A DNA stretch of 64,000 bases from DATJGR01 sp041739525 (GTDB lineage: Bacteria; Pseudomonadota; Gammaproteobacteria; Pseudomonadales; Azotimanducaceae), in contig JBGSNQ010000112.1 in assembly GCA_041739525.1 (NCBI GenBank), positions 1 through 64,000 on the forward strand. The letters run 5' to 3'. A program made the position numbers and the translations under genes. Shown here piece after piece: positions 51,680 to 61,620 of the stretch. The notes under the pieces were generated by a model. It was not told the origin of the DNA, did not search any database, and saw only the letters and a list, made by a program, of their open reading frames with translations. How positions within the stretch are numbered: the stretch's first letter is position 1; the number at the start of each line of letters is the position of its first letter.

Positions 51680-53803
51680 CTGCGCCGGCGTCAACGGTAG
51701 ACTACGCACCCGAATCCCCGTCGCGGCTGCCACGGCATTGGCAACCGCGGCGGCGGTCGGGCCCTGTGTGGCCTCACCCGCGCCCAACGACCGCATGTGG
51801 GGGCGATCGATCAGCTCGGTCGTCACGATCGGTACTTCGCTGAAGCGCAAGATCGGGTAACTGTCCCAATCCACCGACGTCACGCCGTCGCGGTCGAACG
51901 TCACTGCCTCCTTCAACGTCCAACTGAGCGACTGCACGGCGCCGCCCTCCAGCTGGTTGACGATGCCATCCGGATCTACCACGCGCCCCGCATCGGCTGC
52001 GATCCACACCCGCTTCGCGCGGATCTGGGCGGACGCGAGGTCTACGTCGACTTCGACGATCACCGCCGCGTAACACTGCTGATTCTTGTAGCGGGCAACG
52101 CCGATGCCGCGGCCGCTCGCACACGGCGAAGGCACCGCAGCGTCACGCTGCGCCATGGCGACAACTCGCTCGATCACGTCTCGTGCGCGTGGATCTTCGA
52201 CGTGGCGCATCCGGAACTCGATCGGGTCTGCGCTCGCCACCATTGCCAACTCGTCCATGAACGATTCGATGGCGAACACGTTCGCGTGTGCGCCGAGCCC
52301 ACGCAGCGAGGAAGTACGCAGCGGACTGTCCTTGACGAAGCGCTTCACGACGCGCGTTTGCGGGAATCGGTACAACGGCCACGCGTTGCGGTGAATGCCG
52401 ACCTCGGGACCGAGCCGCGGCGCGGGCGGCACGCGTGCGAACGATTTCTCGAGGTGCCACGCCGCGACGAGTTCCGAACCTTCGTGAAACGGCATAGGAC
52501 GACCCACGTGGGTGAAACTCCATACGTCGTGCGACCACGCCTGCACCCGGCCGTTAGCATCAACATGCGCTTCGAGGTCGATGCACATTGCCGGCCCGTA
52601 CGGCTCCCATTGGTGTTCCTGCTGTCGTGTCCACTTCAACAACACCGGTCGTCCAGGCAATGCGCGCGCGCACAATGCCGCGTCGAGTGCGACATCGTCC
52701 GCGCCGTTGTGCCCATACGCGCCTGCGCCCTGCGCATGAACGACGGTGACCTGAGCGGCTCCCATCCCCAGCACTTTCGCGAGCGTCGGCGCCAGCAACT
52801 CGATGCCCTGGCTGTGGCTCCATACCGTCAGCCGTCCGCCATCCCAAAGCGCTGCAGCAGCGGATGGCGCCAGCGAAGCATGCATCACATAGGGCCGCGC
52901 GTAACTCGCGCGCACCGCCGTCGAACCGTTGGGAGGTTGAAGCACTGGCAGCGGGGCTTCACGCGGCACACCGTCGACAACCGGATACGCACCCGCTTCG
53001 TGCGCCCTGAGAAATTCGGACATTTGCTCCGGGACTTCGAGCGCTGCGATCTGACGCCATGACGCCGCGCGCGCCGCCCGCTCCATCAGCCGGATTGCCG
53101 CGTGCTCGTCTTCCGCGACTACCGCAATGAAACTGCCGTCGACGATCAACGCTGCGAGCGCTTCGTCGCCGTCAAGGCGCGTACGGTCGAATGCGCCGAG
53201 GCGATAGTGGTATCCCGGAGGGCGCACGACCCGCGCGTGCAACAGACCAGGCATCGCGAGGTCGTGCACGAATACCGCTTCGCCCCTTATTTTGGCCGGC
53301 AAGTCGACTCTTGCGATGCCTTTGCCTACAAGGCGGTATCGATCCGGCGACTTTTCGGAGATGCACTCTTCGATCTTCACGCCGAATGGCCGGCCGCCTT
53401 GCACGTCCCAATAGCTGACCGTTCGGTTCGCGCCCGGCACGCCGATCTCGCCGTCGACCACACGCAACGCCGCCACCTCGACGCCGAGGTCCACCGCGGC
53501 GCGCTCGAGCATGATGCGACGCGCGTGTGCGCACGCCTGCCGCAGCGCGCTGCCACTATCCTCCACCGACATCGATCCGGCCGTGATGAGTTCGTTCGGA
53601 GAACGGCCCGTTACGGCCGTTTCGACGCGGACGCGTGCAGGAAGCACGTCGAGTTCCTCTGCAGCGATCGCGGTGAGCGCGGTGAGGATGCCCTGGCCGA
53701 TCTCCACCTTGCCGGTGCGGATCACAATCGCGTCGCGCGGTTCGATCTGCACCCACCGGTCGAGGTCGGGGTTACGTTTCAACGACGCGGGCAGCTCAGC
53801 CAT
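51656..53803 (-). CDS. Molybdenum hydroxylase large subunit (xanthine dehydrogenase family, IorB-like)
   Basis: 715 residues. The order of segments is IorB/NicB-like: it opens with IEPRDAIVIRTGKVEIGQGILTALT, and the molybdopterin loop with catalytic glutamate E677 (LGAGEATQGPTAAAVANA) is near the end. It also has GRGIGVARYKNQQCYAAV. ATG 53803 is chosen; it overlaps the stop of the [2Fe-2S] subunit gene by eight bases. Longer frames upstream run across that gene. It hydroxylates an N-heterocycle or aldehyde, substrate unknown. No FAD subunit is next to it. Confidence 0.87.
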   Translation of the reverse strand: MAELPASLKRNPDLDRWVQIEPRDAIVIRTGKVEIGQGILTALTAIAAEELDVLPARVRVETAVTGRSPNELITAGSMSVEDSGSALRQACAHARRIMLERAAVDLGVEVAALRVVDGEIGVPGANRTVSYWDVQGGRPFGVKIEECISEKSPDRYRLVGKGIARVDLPAKIRGEAVFVHDLAMPGLLHARVVRPPGYHYRLGAFDRTRLDGDEALAALIVDGSFIAVVAEDEHAAIRLMERAARAASWRQIAALEVPEQMSEFLRAHEAGAYPVVDGVPREAPLPVLQPPNGSTAVRASYARPYVMHASLAPSAAAALWDGGRLTVWSHSQGIELLAPTLAKVLGMGAAQVTVVHAQGAGAYGHNGADDVALDAALCARALPGRPVLLKWTRQQEHQWEPYGPAMCIDLEAHVDANGRVQAWSHDVWSFTHVGRPMPFHEGSELVAAWHLEKSFARVPPAPRLGPEVGIHRNAWPLYRFPQTRVVKRFVKDSPLRTSSLRGLGAHANVFAIESFMDELAMVASADPIEFRMRHVEDPRARDVIERVVAMAQRDAAVPSPCASGRGIGVARYKNQQCYAAVIVEVDVDLASAQIRAKRVWIAADAGRVVDPDGIVNQLEGGAVQSLSWTLKEAVTFDRDGVTSVDWDSYPILRFSEVPIVTTELIDRPHMRSLGAGEATQGPTAAAVANAVAAATGIRVRSLPLTPAQLRVSASG

Positions 53804-54251
53804 GGCCGGCCAGCCGTTCGAGCGCACGCAGAATGCGCGGCTGCGCGCCGCAGCGGCACAGGTGATCGTCCAACGCTTCACGGATCTCTGCGCCCGACGG
53901 CGCGGCAGTGCGATCGAACAACGCTTTCGCAGCCATGAGAATTCCGGACAGACAGTAACCGCACTGCGCCGCGTTCTCACCGAGCAGTGCGCTCTGCACC
54001 GGGTGCAGAACGGCGTCGCGCTCTAGCCCTTCCAACGTTTCAATCCGGCGCCCCTTGAACGACTCGGTGAGCGCCACGCAAGACAACACCGGCTCGCCGT
54101 CCGCGAGCACCTTGCACGCACCGCACTGCTCCAGAGCGCAACCGAGCTTCACGCTCTTGAGGCCGAGCGTGTTACGCAGCGTGAAGATCAGCGGCACGCC
54201 ATCGGGGATGTCGAGCGTATGTGGAGTGCCATTGACGATCAGGTCGACCAT
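53796..54251 (-). CDS. [2Fe-2S] subunit of the molybdenum hydroxylase
   Basis: A 151-residue protein of the CoxS/IorA family. The plant-type cluster ligands are C38, C43, C46 and C58 (GCALEQCGAC...SC). The second cluster uses C97, C100, C132 and C134 (CGYC...CRC). It transfers electrons from the molybdenum centre. It is translated together with the large subunit downstream. As there is no FAD gene here, electrons likely go to a cytochrome, as in isoquinoline oxidoreductase. Confidence 0.93.
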   Translation of the reverse strand: MVDLIVNGTPHTLDIPDGVPLIFTLRNTLGLKSVKLGCALEQCGACKVLADGEPVLSCVALTESFKGRRIETLEGLERDAVLHPVQSALLGENAAQCGYCLSGILMAAKALFDRTAAPSGAEIREALDDHLCRCGAQPRILRALERLAGHG

Positions 54252-54360
54252 TGTCGTAAGCCGTGCGGGGTTTGCGTTTGCGGCTGCGGTGCTTTCCGGA
54301 CAACCTACACACGCGTGTTGCGCCGCGCCAGACGCGGCTCCTTCGAATACGGGAAACGAT

Positions 54361-56613
54361 ATGAAGTTCGCCAGAGGTCCCCTTCAACGAACCAAGCAGC
54401 GAATTCCCGAACGGTGGCGACGCCCGATTACCGTAGATCCGATCGCATGGAACGGCGCGGCCACCGCGCTGAGCATCGTCGGCTGGTTCCTCGCGATCAC
54501 CACTGCGCTACAGCTCGCGCTGACGCATTTCGCGTGGGAGCGAGCGCTCGGGGTCGGCGCGGCAATCGGTTTAGCGGTGGTCGGCGCTCTGCTCGCGCTG
54601 TTGCTCGTGCGCCTGCTTCGCCGCGGACCGCTCAGATTCTGGTGGAGTGTGCTTCTGACCGCCGCGATTCTCACGATCGCCTACGGTCTGGTGGTATCGC
54701 CGAAGGGTTTCGCCGCGACACTGGCTGCGGTAATCGCATCGGCGGCGCTGCTCGGCGGCGGCGCTGCGATGTTGCGCGCAAAGGGATACACACGACTGCG
54801 CGCAGCGACAACCGCAATCGGTGCGCTCGGCGCGCTCGCACTGACGGTCGCGTATCTTTCGCCCGGTTGGGGTCAGCCCACGACGCTGGCCTGGTCGCCG
54901 CAGAGTGTCGCCGCGTTGGAACTTCCGAACCCCGGCGTAGCGGGGCCCCTCACGGTCGAAACGCTGAGCTACGGCGGCGGCAAGGACCTGCACCGTAAGG
55001 CGTTTGGCGTCGATGCGGCCCTCATCAGCGAAACGGTGGACGGCTCGCACCTGATCGACGGCTGGTCCGGACTTTCGGGTTGGGCGCGCACGCAGTACTG
55101 GGGGTTCGACGCCAAGCAGTTACCCCTGCAGGGTCGCGTCTGGTTCCCGAAAGGCGACGGTCCTTTTCCGCTGGTGCTGATGGTGCACGGCAATCACGAC
55201 ATGGAGGATTTCTCCGACCCCGGCTATGCCTATCTGGGAGAGTTGTTCGCGAGCCGCGGCATCATCGCGGTGTCGGTAGACGAGAATTTCCTCAACAGTT
55301 CCTTTGCCGATCTGTTGGGTGGTTTCAAAGGCGGGCTCGAGAAGGAGAACGATGCACGCGCATGGATGCTGCTCGAACACCTGCGACTCTGGCGACAGTG
55401 GAATCGGGATCCGCAAAACCGTTTTCACGGCAAAGTGGACCTCGACCGCGTCGCGTTGATCGGTCACTCGCGCGGCGGCGAAGCGGTGGCGATCGCGGCA
55501 CTGTTCAATCGTCTACCGTTCTATCCCGACGACTCGCGCGTGGTGTTCGACTATGGATTCAACCTGCGCGGTGTCATCGCGATTGCACCGTCGGACGAGC
55601 AGTACGAACCGCGCAGCCAGGCCACCGAGTTCGACGACATCAGCTACCTCGTCATTCAGGGCAGCAGAGACGGCGACGTGCAGTCATACATGGGCTCCGC
55701 ACAATATTCCCGCGTCGGGTTCGACGAATGCGACACGTGCTTCAAAGCCGGCCTCTATCTGCTCGATGCAAACCACGGGCAGTTCAACACGAGCTGGGGG
55801 CGCAACGATTTGAGCGATGTCTGGGGACGCGCACTGAACCTCGTAACGATCATGGACCCAGACGCACAGCGCAACGTGGCGAAGGTGTTGTTCGGCGCAT
55901 TTCTGGAAGTCGTGCTGAACGATCGCGGTGAGTATCGGGCGTTTCTCGAAACCCCCGCATCGGGTCGCGCGTGGCTCGGCCAGAACGTGCAGTTCGTGAA
56001 CGAATACTCGGCGGCAGACGAAACGCCGATTGCGAATTTCGACGAAGACGCCGATCTGACCACCGGCTCTATACCGGGTGTGCAGATCTCCGGCACCGGT
56101 CTCGCGCGCTGGTACGAAACGCAGCTGCCGCTGAAGTGGAACGACCTCGCCACCGAATCGGCCGCAATCGGCTGGCATCGCACCGACGACGCAAAACCGC
56201 CGGAGCTGCGCATCGATCTCGATGCAACACCCGACCTCGACAGGCAGCTCAGTTTCAGCCTCGCAATGTCGGACAAGAGCCCGCTCGAGGAAGATGCCGA
56301 TTGGAAGATGCCCGACTCGATCGACTTCCACGTGGTGCTGACGGATCGCAACGGCCGCGAAGCGTCGATTGCGCTGTCGAGCCTGCAACTACTCTACAAG
56401 CCGATCGAGGTGACCACCCGCAAACTCGCGTTCCTCGACACAGTCGACCCGTCGGAACCGATTTTCCAGCGCTACGCCATTCCGCTGCAGAGCATCGAGG
56501 GTATCGACGGCCGGAACATTGCGACCATGCGTTTTCGCTTCGACGCGACACCTGCCGGATTGATCTATCTGGACGACGTCGCGATGGCGCGCGATCCGTT
56601 AGCGGGCGGCTAA
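54361..56613 (+). CDS. Membrane-anchored alpha/beta-hydrolase
   Basis: 750 residues from the ATG at 54361. Residues about 30-165 hold four to five membrane helices. The rest is an alpha/beta-hydrolase: LVLMVHGNHDMED (oxyanion region), the nucleophile elbow GHSRGG with S370, and HGQFNTSW as a probable catalytic histidine. A beta-rich C-terminal domain follows. The globular part is probably in the periplasm. It resembles family members annotated as chlorophyllase-like or dienelactone hydrolase-like. It converges with MarC, overlapping by 15 bases. Confidence 0.83.
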   Translation: MKFARGPLQRTKQRIPERWRRPITVDPIAWNGAATALSIVGWFLAITTALQLALTHFAWERALGVGAAIGLAVVGALLALLLVRLLRRGPLRFWWSVLLTAAILTIAYGLVVSPKGFAATLAAVIASAALLGGGAAMLRAKGYTRLRAATTAIGALGALALTVAYLSPGWGQPTTLAWSPQSVAALELPNPGVAGPLTVETLSYGGGKDLHRKAFGVDAALISETVDGSHLIDGWSGLSGWARTQYWGFDAKQLPLQGRVWFPKGDGPFPLVLMVHGNHDMEDFSDPGYAYLGELFASRGIIAVSVDENFLNSSFADLLGGFKGGLEKENDARAWMLLEHLRLWRQWNRDPQNRFHGKVDLDRVALIGHSRGGEAVAIAALFNRLPFYPDDSRVVFDYGFNLRGVIAIAPSDEQYEPRSQATEFDDISYLVIQGSRDGDVQSYMGSAQYSRVGFDECDTCFKAGLYLLDANHGQFNTSWGRNDLSDVWGRALNLVTIMDPDAQRNVAKVLFGAFLEVVLNDRGEYRAFLETPASGRAWLGQNVQFVNEYSAADETPIANFDEDADLTTGSIPGVQISGTGLARWYETQLPLKWNDLATESAAIGWHRTDDAKPPELRIDLDATPDLDRQLSFSLAMSDKSPLEEDADWKMPDSIDFHVVLTDRNGREASIALSSLQLLYKPIEVTTRKLAFLDTVDPSEPIFQRYAIPLQSIEGIDGRNIATMRFRFDATPAGLIYLDDVAMARDPLAGG

Positions 56614-57204
56614 CCCCGCAACGAACTGCGCCACGCCGTCGGAGAACATCTGCACGGCGAGCAATACAAGCAACATGCCCATCAGACGTTCGAGCGCCTT
56701 CACACCTCTGTCGCCGAGCGCCTTCATCAACCACGGCGAACACGCCAGGATGGCAGTGGCGGCGACCCACGCGAGCACGAGCGCGAGACACCACTCCCAC
56801 ACGCGTTCCGGATGTCGCGACGACTGCAGCAGCAGAATCGCGATGGTCGAGGGGCCCGCCACTAACGGCATGGCAAGGGGGACGATGAACGGATCCACTA
56901 CCTCTTCGTCTTCCGCCCCGGCTGGCCGCGGGAAGATCATCCGCAGCGCGATGATGAACAACAGAATGCCGCCGGAGAGACTCAACGTCGGCTGCGTCAA
57001 CCCCATGAACTGCATCACCGGGTTACCAACGAACAGGAACAGCAGCAGGATGGCCAGAGCAATCGTCAGTTCGCGCGCGACGATACGCGAACGGGTACGG
57101 GCATCGAACCGCGCGAGCACGGCGTTGAAAACCGGAATATTGCCGAGAGGATCCATGACGAAGAACAGCGTCACGGCAACGGCGAGGATGTCGGGATAGT
57201 TCAT
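56599..57204 (-). CDS. MarC family integral membrane protein
   Basis: 201 residues with six predicted helices. MDPLGNIPVFNAVL at the N-terminus, VDPFIVPLAMPLVAGPSTIAILLL and the last helices (ERLMGMLLVLLAVQMFSDGV) match the MarC/YhgN family. Its function is unsettled; the original multiple-resistance link was withdrawn. The gene's 3' end overlaps the hydrolase gene by 15 bases. Confidence 0.9.
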   Translation of the reverse strand: MNYPDILAVAVTLFFVMDPLGNIPVFNAVLARFDARTRSRIVARELTIALAILLLFLFVGNPVMQFMGLTQPTLSLSGGILLFIIALRMIFPRPAGAEDEEVVDPFIVPLAMPLVAGPSTIAILLLQSSRHPERVWEWCLALVLAWVAATAILACSPWLMKALGDRGVKALERLMGMLLVLLAVQMFSDGVAQFVAGLAAR

Positions 57205-57285
57205 GCGCTCAGCAGCATACAGGCCCTTTGCAGGGTCGGCCTACCCGACTGAACACGGCCGGAAGTCGATCGCCACGACTCCTCT

Positions 57286-59571
57286 TCAGTCGCCTCGGAC
57301 TGCAGCGCGTGTGACGGCCACATCGTGCAGGCCGGGCTCGGACACCTTCAGCACGAAGGAATGGCGAAAGACGATGACAGTTCCATATGACGACGCCGAC
57401 TCGTGCTGCAGGCCGACCTCAGTGGCCTCCGCGCTCTGACCAAGGCGCACGAAATGACGGAGAGAACAGCTGCTCATCTCGCGCAGGGCGAGAGCGAATT
57501 GTTCAGGAGCTCCGATCGGGTCCTGTGTAACGCGCAACCCCACGCGACGTGCCCAACCGATGAGATTGCGCGCAATGGTGGACGAGCGAAGCCCCGCATC
57601 GACCTCGTTGGCCAGACTTGGATCCAGCTTGATCCGGGTCAGCGGCATTTGTTCCAGCAACGCGAGCGACGAGTAGCTCTTTCCGAAATCGTTCAGCGCA
57701 ATACCAAGACCAAGTGCGTGTAACTGTAGTAACACCTCCCCAACCCGTGTCTTGATGTCTCGCAATGCCGCATCCGTGATGCCGATCTCGATGCACTGCG
57801 GTGGCAGCCGATACTCATCCAACAACGCCCTTAGTCGCGCTACGAAGTTCGGCTCGGTGAGTTGTGCGGGAGGAACGTCCATCGAGATACGAACCTGCGG
57901 CCACGCCCCTTGATGCCATCGCGACGCCATTTCCACCGCCGATCGCAGCGCCCACTCGCAGATGGGCAGAATCGTGTCCGGCTCCTCCGGCAGCGCGAAA
58001 ATTTCCCCTCTTGCTCCGAGTCCGGCCACGGCGTCGCGCCTGGAAACGCGCGCGACCACTGATTCGACTTCGAGCGTATCGGGATTCAATTCGGGTTGTA
58101 GAGCGAGCGCGAGTGCATCGTCCCCCAACATGCGCAGCAGATCTTCGCTGCACGGTGCCTGGTGCGGATCCTGGTGCGGATCAGTCCTGGCCGCGGTGTT
58201 CGCAAGCCGTGTCTTCGCGGGCGCTCTCTTCGGCGCAGGTCGGTCGACATCGTCAAAAGACACCGAGATGCGGCTGCCCTCCTGCGGCGACTCGATCTGT
58301 TCGATGTCGTCGGGCGGACCCGTCAGCAGCTTCTCGGAGTGATGCGATAGCGGTTCAAGCTGAGCGAGCGTCTGCTCGGCATGCGTCAGCCGCTCGGCCA
58401 CTCGATCGCACGCAATCGCGATCGAATCGGTTTCAACAGTGCCGACTTCCGTTGTCGACGATCGTGCACGCCGGCGCCGCTCTCCCCCAACCACCGCCAA
58501 CACGACGAGCAACAACGCAATTGCTCCGGTGACCCATCCGCCTACGAGGCCGCCTCCATCCACTCCTTCACGCCGCGGTGGCGGTACCGGCGGCGTCTCG
58601 ATTGCGGCGTCGAGCACGATAGCGGTCGACGCGGGTTCCGGCACCGAGGCGGGCAGTTGTGCCTGGTGCTCCTGCGATGGGGATTCGGTGCGAACGAATC
58701 GGGATACGAGTTCGATGGGGCGCTTCAGTCGAGATCCCAGGTCGGCGAAACGGGTCGCCATGACGCTTTGATGCACATCCGACCTCTGCAGCTTCGTCCG
58801 TGTGTCGGCAAGCGAAGCGAGATCTTCGAGCATCCTTCCGAACCACACGCGGCCTTGCGATTTCGTTAGTTCGGATCGGTCGCCCTCGAGCGTTGCCTCG
58901 ATAGCCTGTTCGCCCGCCGCAAGAGCGTCCAATACGCCATCGAGTTCGCTTCCGCGCGCGTCGAGACGTTCCGAACGACGGCGCAACTCCGCAAGCTCGG
59001 CCTTCAGCGCAATCAACGAGTCGCGCGCGAACACACGCCCGAACAACATCCACGCCTCGTCTATCGCGTCCCGAGTGCGCGCCGTCATGGCTCGAACCCG
59101 ATTGGAGTAGTCGACGAGCAGTTCGCGTTGGTCGTCGGCGGCGATCACCAACCGCTTGCCGGCGCCGTCGAATTCGTCAATGTCCTTCGACGCCCTCGAA
59201 CGATCCGCTTCGTCGGTGGCATTTCGGATGCTCTCCAGAAACGCCCGACCGGCGCGCGTCACCTGGTGCGACGCCGCCTGAAAGCGCGCAACTGACTCGG
59301 CATCCGACTTTTGAATCCTGTTCCGAACAGCAACGTTGTAACCGTCGAGCGCGGCGCGAAACGCATCGAATCTCGCACGCGGTTGTTGAGCGTCGACTCC
59401 CGTCACCGTGATCGCGGGTGGTGGCACCGGGGCCGATTCCGCCGCTCCCACGACGGCCGGAGCTACATTCATGGCCGGATCCGCTGCGCCCGTCTCCGGC
59501 GCAACACCGATCACACCGGCAAGCGTCACGACGGCGATTATCGAAGCGTTTCCAATCCGGGCTGTGGTCAT
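57286..59571 (-). CDS. Membrane protein with degenerate EAL domain
   Basis: About 761 residues from ATG 59571 (GAGAGG ahead); ATG 59592 lacks a ribosome site. An N-terminal signal or membrane segment is followed by a long helical, probably coiled-coil region (residues about 65-290), then a membrane helix (TGAIALLLVVLAVV, about 350), a low-complexity linker and a C-terminal EAL-like domain. The EAL motif reads ESVV, ELTES is EIGIT, DDFG is NDFG, and the EGVE motif is lost (TQDPI), while KLD in IKLDPSL is kept. It is therefore likely a non-enzymatic c-di-GMP sensor or scaffold. Confidence 0.78.
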   Translation of the reverse strand: MTTARIGNASIIAVVTLAGVIGVAPETGAADPAMNVAPAVVGAAESAPVPPPAITVTGVDAQQPRARFDAFRAALDGYNVAVRNRIQKSDAESVARFQAASHQVTRAGRAFLESIRNATDEADRSRASKDIDEFDGAGKRLVIAADDQRELLVDYSNRVRAMTARTRDAIDEAWMLFGRVFARDSLIALKAELAELRRRSERLDARGSELDGVLDALAAGEQAIEATLEGDRSELTKSQGRVWFGRMLEDLASLADTRTKLQRSDVHQSVMATRFADLGSRLKRPIELVSRFVRTESPSQEHQAQLPASVPEPASTAIVLDAAIETPPVPPPRREGVDGGGLVGGWVTGAIALLLVVLAVVGGERRRRARSSTTEVGTVETDSIAIACDRVAERLTHAEQTLAQLEPLSHHSEKLLTGPPDDIEQIESPQEGSRISVSFDDVDRPAPKRAPAKTRLANTAARTDPHQDPHQAPCSEDLLRMLGDDALALALQPELNPDTLEVESVVARVSRRDAVAGLGARGEIFALPEEPDTILPICEWALRSAVEMASRWHQGAWPQVRISMDVPPAQLTEPNFVARLRALLDEYRLPPQCIEIGITDAALRDIKTRVGEVLLQLHALGLGIALNDFGKSYSSLALLEQMPLTRIKLDPSLANEVDAGLRSSTIARNLIGWARRVGLRVTQDPIGAPEQFALALREMSSCSLRHFVRLGQSAEATEVGLQHESASSYGTVIVFRHSFVLKVSEPGLHDVAVTRAAVRGD

Positions 59572-59654
59572 CGCAACCTCTCGTACCGACATTGCGACGC
59601 TGTCACCGAAGAATGCAAGCGGCGTCGGTTGTGACCTGGCGACCCGCCGTCAGA

Positions 59655-61529
59655 TCACACGACCGTGGCAACAACCTCTTCGAACGCTGCGACGCGCGGT
59701 TCGAGCCGATCGATCGTGCTGCGCCAGAACGCCGGTCCTTCCAGCGCAGTATCGAGATGCTGTCGCGCCAGTTGCTCGGCAGTCATCCGACCGGTGTCGC
59801 GCAGCAGCGTGACATAACGCGGATAGAAGTCCGCATCGCCGTTTGAGCGCCGCAGATACACTCCCATGCTGAAGAGAAATCCGAACAGATAAGGGAAGTT
59901 GTAGAACGACAATCCGGAAATGAAGAAGTGCAACTTCGACGCCCAGAACATGGGATCCGGCTCGGAACAGGATTCGCCGTACCAGTCCTGCCACGCCTGG
60001 CTCATTAACGCTTCGAGCTCCGCTGCCCGCAGCGGGCGCTCTTCGCGCCGTTCATAGAACGCTTTCTCGAAACTGAAGCGCGCCGGAATGTTCAGCATGA
60101 ATGCCGAAATCGCGGTCATCTCCTCCCACATAATCTGGAAGCGTTCGTGCGGCGTATTCGCGCGCGCGAGCAGCGCGTCGCGAACGGCCGTCTCGCCGAA
60201 CGTGCTCGCCGTTTCCGCCAACGACATGCCATAGCTGCGCTGGCTGTCTGGCAGATCGCGCATGACCCACGAATGGAATGCATGCCCGAGTTCGTGCGCC
60301 AGCGTGATGATGTCGGACGTGGTGCCGTGGTACGTCATATAGACGCGCGGCGTGCGCGATTTCTCGAAACCGGTGCAGTACGCACCCGGTCTTTTTCGCG
60401 AACTCACCGTTCCCTCGATCCAGCGGTTGCGCTGCATCATCCGAACGAACTCTTCCATTTCGGGATTTACGCTGCCGTATGCCTGCGCAATCAATGCAAC
60501 AGCATCGTCGAACGGCATCGGACGCTCGTCGATTCCCAACGGTGGTGCCGGGGCGCGCATGTCCCACGGACCAATCTGCTCACGGCCCGTTGCGCGGGCC
60601 ATCGCCCGTGTTGCCCTGCGCGCGAGCGGGCGCGACTCGAGCGTCACTTCCAACAACGTGTCCAGGGTGCGGCGGCTGATCCGGTTCATGTGTACGGGTG
60701 CGTCGAGGAAATGCACCGGCCGCACCTTCGAGCGTTTGCGATTCAGTTCGAGGCGCCAACCGGCAATCGCGTTGACCGCGGCTGCACAGGATTCTTCGTG
60801 CGTACGCCAGGCGTCGTTGATGCCGTGCCATGCGTCTCTGCGGGTGTGCACGTCCGACTTCTGCAACATCCCGGCCGCCTCGGCCATTCCCATCGTCTTC
60901 AATTCGTTGCCGACTTGAACGTTGCACGTCATGGTGGACGACAACTGACTGTACATCCGGCCCCACGCGTGGATGCCGTCCTGCGCCAGCCCACTCACGA
61001 GATTCTCTTCTGCCAGACTCAACAGTTCGTGGCGTCGCTGACGACCATGCCGAACGGAGAACGCCGACACTGCGACCGATGGGTCGGCCAGATACGCCTC
61101 GACGACGTCGTCAGGTACGAGATCGAGAATCTCGGACCACGGTTCCAGCAGTTCGCCGTAGCGCTTCTGGAACTTCTGGAGTCGCCCTTGCAGCACTTGC
61201 GCCAACTCGTCCTGCGCGTCGACGGACAGCAGGCAGTTCGCATACGTGAGTGGATTGCTGAGTAACGGCCCCGCTTGTTCGGACAGTCGGAACACTTCCT
61301 GCGCGGTTGCCACCACCGTTTGCGCCGATGCGACGTCGAGTGACGATGCGTCGGGCAGCGCCGCGACGAGCGTGGGGTTCAACGCCTCGATGCGATCGAG
61401 CAGTCCGGTGAGCGCGCGTAAATCGTCCGTGAGTGCGTTGCAGTCCGGACTCGTGTATTCGCTCGCCAGGTCCCAACTCGGCCCTTGAACCTCGTGCTCG
61501 TCGAGTGATCGTGTTGCGCTTCGGGGCAT
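59655..61529 (-). CDS. M3 family oligoendopeptidase (PepF-like)
   Basis: A 624-residue zinc metallopeptidase. The active site HELGH is at 412-416 (TLAHELGHAFHSWVM), and the third zinc ligand is the glutamate in SLAETASTFGE. GISF-like substrate loops (FFISGLSFYNFPYLFGF) and MTYHGTTSDI are present. It degrades small peptides in the cytoplasm. ATG 61529 is the start; the length is slightly above PepF (about 600). It diverges from the MDR reductase gene at 61621. Confidence 0.93.
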   Translation of the reverse strand: MPRSATRSLDEHEVQGPSWDLASEYTSPDCNALTDDLRALTGLLDRIEALNPTLVAALPDASSLDVASAQTVVATAQEVFRLSEQAGPLLSNPLTYANCLLSVDAQDELAQVLQGRLQKFQKRYGELLEPWSEILDLVPDDVVEAYLADPSVAVSAFSVRHGRQRRHELLSLAEENLVSGLAQDGIHAWGRMYSQLSSTMTCNVQVGNELKTMGMAEAAGMLQKSDVHTRRDAWHGINDAWRTHEESCAAAVNAIAGWRLELNRKRSKVRPVHFLDAPVHMNRISRRTLDTLLEVTLESRPLARRATRAMARATGREQIGPWDMRAPAPPLGIDERPMPFDDAVALIAQAYGSVNPEMEEFVRMMQRNRWIEGTVSSRKRPGAYCTGFEKSRTPRVYMTYHGTTSDIITLAHELGHAFHSWVMRDLPDSQRSYGMSLAETASTFGETAVRDALLARANTPHERFQIMWEEMTAISAFMLNIPARFSFEKAFYERREERPLRAAELEALMSQAWQDWYGESCSEPDPMFWASKLHFFISGLSFYNFPYLFGFLFSMGVYLRRSNGDADFYPRYVTLLRDTGRMTAEQLARQHLDTALEGPAFWRSTIDRLEPRVAAFEEVVATVV

Positions 61530-61620
61530 TTGCGTATCCTGTTTGCCAGCCGACGCGCGAGTCGGCTAACGTTGCCAACCCCGCAACCGTTCAGGCGCGG
61601 AATCAAATGGAAGAAGTCAA

